This document shows, piece by piece, positions 1 to 6,571 of a DNA stretch of 25,351 nucleotides. Below the pieces are notes generated by a model, which saw nothing but the letters and a program-made list of their open reading frames with translations, was not told the DNA's origin and searched no databases. The stretch is from contig MLAK01000910.1 of the NCBI GenBank assembly GCA_001839685.1, positions 22,809 through 48,159 of the forward strand, in the 5' to 3' direction. Source of the stretch: Tritrichomonas foetus (lineage: Eukaryota; Parabasalia; Tritrichomonadida; Tritrichomonadidae). Made by a program: the position numbers and the translations under genes. Numbering within the stretch: position 1 is the stretch's first letter; the number at the start of each line of letters is the position of its first letter.

Positions 1-915
1 TTCTTCTTGTTTTCTCATTTCCTCTTCTTTTCTCAGTTCTTCTTGTTTTCTTTGGTTGATATTATTCAAGCTTATATTCAAAATTAATTCACCGTTGTGC
101 TCTTCGAAAATGTCAATTGGTAATGACGGATACAATGTGGAAAGCTGGATGCTATAATGAATAATTAATTCATTTTTTTCAAAACCAATGAATGTGTGCT
201 TTTCATCATAATAACTTGAAAAAACAAATCGTTGAATGTCATTAAATTTATCTCGATTATTTGAAACATAATTCACAATTTCTGGCGAAATTTCAATAAA
301 AGAAATATAGCTCATCTCTTTTTGACATTGAAATTGTTCTGATAAAATTGGTCTGATAACATGAATAGGAAAGAGTGAATATTCACAAACCATTTTTAAA
401 AAATAAGATCGAATTTTATCGTGATCTTGAAATCCAATAAAACATTTCTCGCTCATATTAACAGAATTTAGGAATTGAAAATCATCTGGATTGAAAATTG
501 ATTGAATATCAGATGCTTTAAAATTGGGACTATTTTCGAAATATAGATATTGTAAAAATGGAATGAGGGAAATATTCTTTTTCATAAAACTTTTTGTCAA
601 TCTGTCCGGCATAAAAATACTAAAAATGCGATATTCATTTGAATATGGCAAATTTAAATAAGTATTGTTAGTGCTAGAGTTATTGGAATTGATATTACAA
701 GAACATAAAAAAATCTTTTCACGAATTTGAAAGACATTGCACTGAGGGAAAATCTGATTCATATCAGAATCTAAATTTTCTTGATCACTTTCTGTTCTTT
801 CAACGAAAAATATATCGTGGATAAGGTTTTCATTCTTTGCATCAGTCCAATCTTTATATATTTTCCCGATGCTTTTTTTCATAAATGATGAAATAAAATT
901 CTCTTCAAATGGCAT
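1..915 (-). CDS. Hypothetical protein with Glu/Lys/Arg/Gln-rich coiled tail (partial, C-terminus off the window)
   Basis: A single open frame of 305 codons runs on the reverse strand from an ATG at 915-913 to the left edge without a stop. An in-frame TAG lies two codons upstream, so this is the first possible start. A second ATG, 11 codons later (882-880), gives MKKSIGKIYKDW. Codon content and the Asn/Ser-rich style match neighbouring genes, which supports a real gene. Residues 1-290 look like a globular domain with no motif I recognise. The last 20 or so visible residues turn into a run of Arg, Lys, Glu and Gln (QRKQEELRKEEEMRKQEE), probably the start of a long charged coiled coil. I see no membrane segment or signal peptide. 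Function unknown; the missing C-terminal part may be needed to classify it. Confidence 0.8.
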   Translation of the reverse strand, partial: MPFEENFISSFMKKSIGKIYKDWTDAKNENLIHDIFFVERTESDQENLDSDMNQIFPQCNVFQIREKIFLCSCNINSNNSSTNNTYLNLPYSNEYRIFSIFMPDRLTKSFMKKNISLIPFLQYLYFENSPNFKASDIQSIFNPDDFQFLNSVNMSEKCFIGFQDHDKIRSYFLKMVCEYSLFPIHVIRPILSEQFQCQKEMSYISFIEISPEIVNYVSNNRDKFNDIQRFVFSSYYDEKHTFIGFEKNELIIHYSIQLSTLYPSLPIDIFEEHNGELILNISLNNINQRKQEELRKEEEMRKQEE

Positions 916-1305
916 CACCTAATTTAATATTCAATGTTTATTCAATTTGTGATATATATTCATCTTTTCCCATATTTATATGGTCGTATATTGTGATAAT
1001 TGGACTTTATAAATACGGAAAAAGTTTCGTATTGAAAATGTTAACTTTTTCAATTTTACTTATTAATGTCAAAAATATTTCTAAGGAAAAATGATTTGCC
1101 ATATCACCATTGTCATCATATTCATCAAATGGTGTAGTTGCTTTCTCTTTCTCTCTATTTTGAATAACAGACACATCAATACTTAGGATTTCTTGGAAGA
1201 TAGGCTTAGAATTAACATCAATCGACAAGAAGATTAGTCAATCAACCTTTGGTAAACATTTCCAAAGTAAAATGTGGAAAAAGTCGAAATTTTGACCATA
1301 TAACC
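916..1305. other. Divergent intergenic region with a coding-like reverse-strand island
   Basis: This gap separates two divergently transcribed genes, so it should hold both promoters. Most of it is very AT-rich. Positions 1095-1237 are richer in GC (about 34%) and open on the reverse strand, reading like ordinary protein sequence (for example PIFQEILSIDVSVIQNREKE). That frame has no ATG at its head and is closed by TGA at 1238-1240. I do not annotate it as a gene; it may be a remnant, and it is listed as a finding. Confidence 0.5.
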
Positions 1306-1377
1306 ATGGAAAAAGTAGATATTGAAAAAATTATTATTCAAAAAGTTAAACTTTTTTGGCCAACTCCAGAAAAAGTG

Positions 1378-1968
1378 ATGCTTGTAGCTTTTTTGCTCTG
1401 CTCTGTCATCAGTGCAGAAAAGCATTTTACCATTCCTGAAGAATATGAACCTGCAAATAATGATGATCAAGTTGTGATCGACTGTTTGCAATTCTGTCAG
1501 AAACATTTGCCTAATTTTTTATTGGATTTCAATTCAGCCATTAAATTTTCAATCCAGTCGGCCTGGAGAACCAAAAATACAAACGGCGATTTCGTCTTAT
1601 TGCAAGTCATCCGAAATCACCTGAGGTATTTAATAAAAGTGCATATTCCTGATCTCATGACAAAACCAGGAAAGAAATACATCACATCAATTCAAACAAT
1701 TGATGGGGAGACAGAAAGAAGCTCTCATTGGATTACGCCAACAGAGGACGTCTTGAATCTTGTGATGGATGCAGTAAAAGAAAAATTTGGAGATGATGTT
1801 CAGCTGAAAAATGTTGTTTTCTTCAAAATCATTAAAATTGGCAAGAAGGTTGGCCAACTTGGAATTGATGCTGAAAATGATCTCGAAAGAATGCTTTTGG
1901 ATGCACACATATATACAGAATACGGATCTGAGAAATATAAAGTTGATTACATAAATAGAGTTTATTGA
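1378..1968 (+). CDS. Small secreted protein, possibly cystatin-like fold
   Basis: The ATG at 1378 begins a textbook signal peptide (MLVAFLLCSVISA followed by EKHF), giving a 196-residue protein probably exported or sent to the endomembrane system. The frame stays open upstream, with an in-frame ATG at 1306 that would add 24 residues before the hydrophobic stretch; I prefer 1378 because it puts the signal peptide at the N-terminus. The mature part has two similar-looking halves, each a helix followed by beta-like segments: a first around DDQVVIDCLQF to LRYLIKVHI and a second around EDVLNLVMDAV to NVVFFKIIKIG. This helix-then-strand pattern recalls secreted cystatins, but I see no clear QxVxG protease-binding loop, so inhibitor function is only a guess. 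It stands alone and converges on the next gene. Confidence 0.75.
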   Translation: MLVAFLLCSVISAEKHFTIPEEYEPANNDDQVVIDCLQFCQKHLPNFLLDFNSAIKFSIQSAWRTKNTNGDFVLLQVIRNHLRYLIKVHIPDLMTKPGKKYITSIQTIDGETERSSHWITPTEDVLNLVMDAVKEKFGDDVQLKNVVFFKIIKIGKKVGQLGIDAENDLERMLLDAHIYTEYGSEKYKVDYINRVY

Positions 1969-2242
1969 TTAATCCTTTTCATTTTTTTCATTTTTTTGTC
2001 CCTCTCCCTCTTTCTGATAATTATAAAGTTTCCATCATACAAATATAATCTAAGGAGAAAGTAGCATTATTCGAGAAAGAAACAATACTCTAAAGTTCAT
2101 AATTTGATTCAAATCAAATGTCATAAATTCTGTCTTTTTCAAAATTATGTGAATATTAACACTGTTTGAAGAAAAGAAGAAATTTTGGAGTGGATTTTAT
2201 TACATCAACATTTTTTATTGCCAGACAAAATTACATATTTTT

Positions 2243-4747
2243 CTATTGCTTGTTATCAAGCACTTTTCTTGTGACTAAGGTGACTTCATGAATTCTCTGT
2301 TGGCCATCTTCATCTGCAAAGAAGTATTTCATAGCAGTTTGAACTTGGGCATTCAAAGTTTCATTTAATTCTTCTGCATTTTCTTCATCATTTTCTATTT
2401 CATCTAATATTTCATTAATTGCATTCCATACATGTTGATATAATGGAATTCCACCGCAAATTTCACATGTAAATGATGTTGGGAATGTGTCATCACTAAA
2501 TGAGACTTTTATTTGCTTATCTTGATATGTTTTTTCTTGAATGAGTCCAATGGTACTGACAAGATCAAATTGAGCCTTGCCCAATTCATCACCGGGTACT
2601 TTGCTAATTGCCCTAAGGAAATCTTGTTGACTACTACAGGCAACAATGAAATTGCAATGAACAAGAGCAAAGTTAAGAATATCTATTAAAAATACACTGG
2701 AAACTGATTCAGAAAACTTTGATGGTGATGGGTTAAGTTCTACATCAGCAATATCAAAATGATCTAGGATATACGTGCATTGTTTAAATCCTAATGCCCT
2801 AGAAATAATCATAGGGAAATATACTGCAGATGTTACCCATTCAGTCAAAGCTTCTTCATCATTCCAGAGAATGCTCAATTTGTTTAATATAACTTGAAGT
2901 TCTGCAGCAATCCTTTGTGTATATGGGTTAAGCATAAATGTTTTTCCAAATTTGGGTGGGCTGGTGAATTTGGTGACATCTTCGAACATTTTCTGAATCA
3001 TTGGGATGTATTCACTCAAATAGGGGCATTGCCAATATAGCGATTGAATGGTAAGAGAAACAATGGCATGGTAAAATTGAATGAAGTTTGACGTATACGA
3101 TATAATATTGCATAAATCGAGAACAAAAATAAATGTGTCTTTCCATTGTCCAGTTGCGACTAAATCAGTCAGATATTCTTCAGTAAAAACACGTAAGAAA
3201 ACGGATTTTCCTGATTGTTGAGGTCCAATGATGCCAATATTTATTCGGTGAGATACACCTCCTTGAGATACCAATCTGTGATCCATAATCATGCATCTTA
3301 CTTTGGCTATCATTTCATCAACACCAACAGCATTTTCTGGAAGTGGCGCGATATTTTGTTGTTCTGCAAATGATGTAGCTTTATTATACCAGTGATAGAT
3401 TTGCTGTTTTTCTAGATCAGGAAGTTTTGTTAAAGAATCTGCACATTCTGGGATTTGTTCTAGTGATTCACCTAATACTCCTTGTAAAGCACCTGGCTCA
3501 ACTGTTTCATCGATTACTTCTTGAAGATCCCTATAATCTTCATCAATATCTGAGAAGTCTTCTTGTTCATGTTGAGAATCAGCAGCTGAAATAACAGATG
3601 ATGATTCTGTTAATGTAGGTTTGTTTTGATTAATAACCATTGTGATTGATTTCTTGCCACTTACTGAACTAGCAGCACTTATTTGGCTATGAGCAGGTGA
3701 TTTGTTCATTGGAATTTGTGAAGCTCTCTTTCTTCTTCTTCTTGGAGTATTACTATCTTCATTTTCATTTGCTGAGAAATCTAACTGACTATCATTAGCA
3801 CTGGCAATTTCCTCATCGAATTGTTCTTGTGCAGACTTTGGCGCGTCATCACGGCGTGCCTTTCTTTGGCGTGAGTGTGAAATAGATGATTGGCTTTCAT
3901 TATCATTTACAGCAGAATCATTGACAGCAGAATCATTTACAGTAGAATCATTAACAGCAGAATCATTTACAGTTGAATCATTATTTTTGCTTGGAGATGG
4001 GAAAGTCAACAGATCTTTTTTCTCAGGTGAGTTCTCTGGTTCAGGAAGTTCCGATTGTGGCTTCGACGAGAGCTGCTTTTTTGGCTTCTTGACAGGTTCT
4101 TCTGGGGTTGGTTCTTCTTCTTCTGATGCTGAAATGAAAGCGCCTCTTTGGAAGACTTTTGCTGCTTCTCTAGCACCTCCTGTTGCTGGTGAGCTAGCAT
4201 CAGAAATGTTGGATCGGCTTGGAATTTTAGAAGTTTTCTTCTTTTTTTCCTCTTCGGCTCTCATTCTTTCAGAGCGTGGTGTAAAACGTGTTCTTGGCTT
4301 ATTTGAGTGTTCAGACATGTTTTGTTCCGGATCATAAAGATTAACTTGAGCATTTGCTTGATCATCACCAGGCTGAATATCGTTAAGGTCCTTTTGACCA
4401 AAAAGTCGATTGAATGAGTCTTTCGACATAATGCCTTTGCTGTTTTTAGTTGGTGTTTGAGTTGGTTTCTTCTTAGTGGCGGGTTCGTATTCGTTAGCGG
4501 ATAATGATGAAACATAGATTGTAGATCCTGGAACAACTTGTTCAATAGTGGTTAATTGGTTACCTTGTTCATCAAAAAGAGTTTGAACATCGATGATACT
4601 ATCAAATACAGTTTTGGCAGTTTTTAATAGTAGAGAAAACGTTCGTGGGAAGATGATTTTTTTGATTGGAACGTTCTTCACTCCCTTGAGCTTTAAAAAT
4701 ATGAATGGAATGCTAATTGTAGCTGCTGGAGCTTGAGGATCCGTCAT
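2243..4747 (-). CDS. Doublecortin-like domain fused to a P-loop ATPase
   Basis: This 834-residue protein has three parts. Residues about 10-85 resemble a doublecortin/ubiquitin-like domain (PRTFSLLLKTAKTVFDSI, then a central loop, then PGSTIYVSS), a fold that binds tubulin in other proteins. Residues about 90-430 are disordered, rich in Ser, Pro, Lys and acidic residues, and include a five-unit VNDSA/T tandem repeat. Residues about 450-800 form a P-loop NTPase: Walker A GPQQSGKS at 508-515 and a likely Walker B ending in LDHFD with Asp662. The sequence after Walker A (TFIFVLDLCNI) and the layout suggest a STAND/AAA-type ATPase rather than a kinase or small GTPase. A microtubule or flagellar-cytoskeleton role is inferred from the DCX-like part only. 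The start is the first ATG of the frame, with AT-rich sequence upstream. Confidence 0.85.
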   Translation of the reverse strand: MTDPQAPAATISIPFIFLKLKGVKNVPIKKIIFPRTFSLLLKTAKTVFDSIIDVQTLFDEQGNQLTTIEQVVPGSTIYVSSLSANEYEPATKKKPTQTPTKNSKGIMSKDSFNRLFGQKDLNDIQPGDDQANAQVNLYDPEQNMSEHSNKPRTRFTPRSERMRAEEEKKKKTSKIPSRSNISDASSPATGGAREAAKVFQRGAFISASEEEEPTPEEPVKKPKKQLSSKPQSELPEPENSPEKKDLLTFPSPSKNNDSTVNDSAVNDSTVNDSAVNDSAVNDNESQSSISHSRQRKARRDDAPKSAQEQFDEEIASANDSQLDFSANENEDSNTPRRRRKRASQIPMNKSPAHSQISAASSVSGKKSITMVINQNKPTLTESSSVISAADSQHEQEDFSDIDEDYRDLQEVIDETVEPGALQGVLGESLEQIPECADSLTKLPDLEKQQIYHWYNKATSFAEQQNIAPLPENAVGVDEMIAKVRCMIMDHRLVSQGGVSHRINIGIIGPQQSGKSVFLRVFTEEYLTDLVATGQWKDTFIFVLDLCNIISYTSNFIQFYHAIVSLTIQSLYWQCPYLSEYIPMIQKMFEDVTKFTSPPKFGKTFMLNPYTQRIAAELQVILNKLSILWNDEEALTEWVTSAVYFPMIISRALGFKQCTYILDHFDIADVELNPSPSKFSESVSSVFLIDILNFALVHCNFIVACSSQQDFLRAISKVPGDELGKAQFDLVSTIGLIQEKTYQDKQIKVSFSDDTFPTSFTCEICGGIPLYQHVWNAINEILDEIENDEENAEELNETLNAQVQTAMKYFFADEDGQQRIHEVTLVTRKVLDNKQ
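3904..3978 (-). repeat. Five tandem 15-bp units inside the DCX/ATPase gene
   Basis: Five adjacent 15-bp copies read, on the plus strand, as variants of CATTTACAGCAGAAT, with one to three differences each. On the coding strand each unit encodes NDSxV, giving alternating NDSTV and NDSAV. The unit length is a multiple of three, so copy-number change leaves the frame intact. It lies in the disordered linker between the doublecortin-like domain and the ATPase. Confidence 0.95.
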
Positions 4748-5184
4748 GAAATTTTAAATTATAAACGGAAATTCCATCAAATTCATTATGGAGATTTCTA
4801 GAACTAAAAATTCGATCTATCAAAAGTTTAATAGATCATTAATCATTGAATATGCTTAAAAATGTTTAATGAAAATGAAATAAATAATTAGTGAAAAAAA
4901 TATTATTAGTTTGATATTGTTTTGATCAAAAGGTTTTTTATTTCGTTTCCAAGCTATACGAAACGACAAATATCTGTAATATTCAAGGAGTATCATTAAA
5001 GTATTTTATATTAATTAAAAAAAATCTCAGGAAATTTATTTTTTTGTTGAGATCCTTTTTTGACCAAACAGAAGGAAGTGACCTCATAGAGATATTCAAT
5101 CAAATAATATAAGAGATGAATAAAACGAAAATAAAAAGATTAAATTTAAATAATTATATGAAAACGATAGTCGTTGCATTTTAT
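4748..5184. other. Intergenic region between two reverse-strand genes
   Basis: The gap follows the prefoldin stop and precedes the DCX/ATPase start in the direction of transcription. It should hold the prefoldin 3' end and the ATPase promoter. The only structure I see is a 7-bp inverted repeat, TCGTTTC at 4943-4949 with GAAACGA at 4960-4966. No coding frame or RNA gene is apparent, and the sequence is otherwise A/T-rich. Confidence 0.4.
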
Positions 5185-5523
5185 TTACTTTTGAATTTCG
5201 CTTAATGGACGGATTTGAATATTGTTGTCTTTCTGGAACTTCAAAAGTTCTTCCTCTTTAGCCTGGACTTTTTGCTTAAATGTCGCGCAAAGTTCTTTCA
5301 AAGAGCTCTTCTGTTGTTCTAATGCTGGTTTGGCTTGTCCAATTGTCATCTGAACTAAAACTTCTCCGACGAGACGATAGCATTTGCGATCATCTGGAAG
5401 TGATGCAATTGACTCTAAAACGCGTTCGTGCTGTTGAAAATCGAGCTCAAATTGAATCTCTTTGGATTGAAGTTCTTTTAATTCATTACGTAATTGATTG
5501 AATCTTTCGCTAATATTCGACAT
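5185..5523 (-). CDS. PFDN2: Prefoldin subunit 2
   Basis: Prefoldin is the hexameric cytosolic co-chaperone that passes unfolded actin and tubulin to the CCT chaperonin; subunit 2 is a beta-type subunit. From the ATG at 5523 the protein has 112 residues, close to the family size. It shows the beta-prefoldin plan: an N-terminal coiled coil (FNQLRNELKELQSKEIQFE), the family hallmark DDRKCYRLVGEVLVQ linker, and a C-terminal coiled coil. The open frame extends 29 codons upstream to an ATG at 5610, but that extension is hydrophobic (LKILIVTTAFFSFGLAIF) and has no counterpart in prefoldins, so I place the start at MSNISERFNQL. The TAA is followed at once by ATAAAA, compatible with the TAAA-type polyadenylation signal reported for trichomonads. 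Confidence 0.9.
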   Translation of the reverse strand: MSNISERFNQLRNELKELQSKEIQFELDFQQHERVLESIASLPDDRKCYRLVGEVLVQMTIGQAKPALEQQKSSLKELCATFKQKVQAKEEELLKFQKDNNIQIRPLSEIQK

Positions 5524-5890
5524 TCGAAAAATGGCCAATCCAAAGGAAAAAAAAGCAGTTGTAACGATAAGAATTTTTAAACGGGCGTTCTGGCCAGATA
5601 TAAATGTCACTTTTGTTTCATTGGTTTGGATTGTGAGTAAATTTGTAAAAGTTTTCCTGTAATATTTACAAGACCATAATAGATACGCTTAAATTCGCAT
5701 ACGATATCATGATTTCATTACAAGAACTTTAATTCTTATTTCTCATTCATATTCTATCATAATAATAATAATCATTGAAAGTTATTTTGTTATCATATTT
5801 TAGTTTTTTTATTCTTAACCATTTTTTCTGTTTTTAGATCTTATTTGGCTGAAATTCAATTACCAATGAGTCAAGCAAAACATGAAGTGA
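5524..5890. other. Intergenic region upstream of prefoldin and of the RNA gene
   Basis: This stretch holds the prefoldin promoter on the reverse strand; the prefoldin frame happens to stay open through 5610. A 14-nt string, AGATCTTATTTGGC at 5836-5849, recurs at 23104-23117 just upstream of another gene, but at this length in AT-rich DNA chance is a fair explanation. No further gene is seen. Confidence 0.4.
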
Positions 5891-5910
5891 AAGGTCAAAT
5901 AAAGGTCAAA
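5891..5910 (+). promoter_or_regulatory. Candidate upstream promoter element of the RNA gene
   Basis: The 20-nt string AAGGTCAAATAAAGGTCAAA is itself a direct repeat of AAGGTCAAA spaced by two bases. It ends 15 nt before the first paired base of the folded RNA. An exact copy occurs on the opposite strand at 21878-21897. A fixed upstream element at this distance resembles the proximal sequence elements of small-RNA genes in other eukaryotes; the promoter role here is inferred. Confidence 0.5.
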
Positions 5911-5925
5911 AGTGGAAATAACTGA

Positions 5926-6111
5926 ATGAGTATATGTGATGCGAACTTTGCTTGTTCTTTGGGTCACTATGACTTGGAGGAGATGCTGGCTCGTTAAACA
6001 TGGCGGAGAGATCGCAGAGAACTGGATCTGTGTTCACGCGCCAGCGCCTCCTCCAATAGCCGAATGAGTCGAAGGGGCCGGCAAAGTCACATCACATTTA
6101 CTCATTTTTTT
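5926..6111 (+). ncRNA. Structured non-coding RNA, probably Pol III-type; family not recognised
   Basis: The core 5941-6090 is about 55% GC in a region otherwise near 25-35%, and no frame is open through it. The ends pair: 5926-5941 with 6090-6105, 15 of 16 positions, broken only by T5933/T6098. A small internal loop follows, then 5945-5951 with 6081-6087 (7 bp). Inside, 5976-5990 pairs with 6040-6054 (14 of 15, one A/C mismatch, one G-U). The apex is a hairpin, AGATC-CAG with CTG-GATCT (6009-6029), with an AGAA tetraloop and one bulged G at 6014. A side hairpin is GTCA-CTA-TGAC (5963-5973). The terminal stem runs directly into T7 at 6105-6111, a Pol III-type terminator, which fixes the strand. 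The size of about 180 nt and the closed ends could suit RNase P/MRP, SRP or another RNP RNA, but I could not match the conserved core motifs of these, of U1-U6 or U3, or a telomere template. Confidence 0.75.
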
Positions 6112-6571
6112 GCCATAAAACATATCAATTTTTATACAAATCCTGATTCTTATTTTCTTTTTGGATATAAATTTAGCTCATAATGAAATACTGCTCATAT
6201 ATAGACAATATTTTGACTTATAATTTCTTGGATTCACTTCATATAATCAATCTGCATATTCTCTCAGGAATCATTAAGAAACATGACAATTCACATTTGC
6301 TTTCGATGAATCTACAGAAATGATAAGTGTGTTTATCAAAAGCCAACACCGAAAATGATATCGTCTGCACAAATGGCCAAAATTCGAATGAATATCATTG
6401 GTAATTCAAATTCAAATTAAGTGAGTTGGTTATGAAAAAGTTTATTTATTCACAATAAACTTATCAATTTTGTCTACTTTTTCTAAAATAAATTCCCAGA
6501 TTGGAAAAGTTTTCTGAAAGTGTTTATTATCAAAAAAAGGGAAAATCCCATTAAATTTATTATTCGAAATC
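6112..6571. other. AT-rich intergenic region upstream of the Raptor-like gene
   Basis: The gap lies between the RNA terminator and the Raptor-like start codon and presumably holds that gene's promoter. I see small inverted repeats, the clearest being AGTTTATT at 6439-6446 with AATAAACT at 6454-6461 (8 bp, 7-nt loop) and TGATAA/TTATCA near 6320-6337. No coding frame stands out. Short palindromes are common in AT-rich DNA, so I give them little weight. Confidence 0.4.

Noticed and set aside
3921..4337. 138-residue plus-strand frame opposite the DCX/ATPase linker
   Set aside because: Its repeats mirror the 15-bp tandem repeat and the low-complexity linker; it is a shadow of the reverse-strand gene.
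5524..5610. N-terminal hydrophobic extension of prefoldin subunit 2
   Set aside because: The prefoldin domain begins exactly at the internal ATG at 5523; cytosolic prefoldins have no membrane segment, so the extension is best read as upstream sequence.
5836..5849. AGATCTTATTTGGC shared with 23104-23117
   Set aside because: A 14-base match is expected about once by chance in 25 kb of AT-rich sequence, and the two contexts differ.
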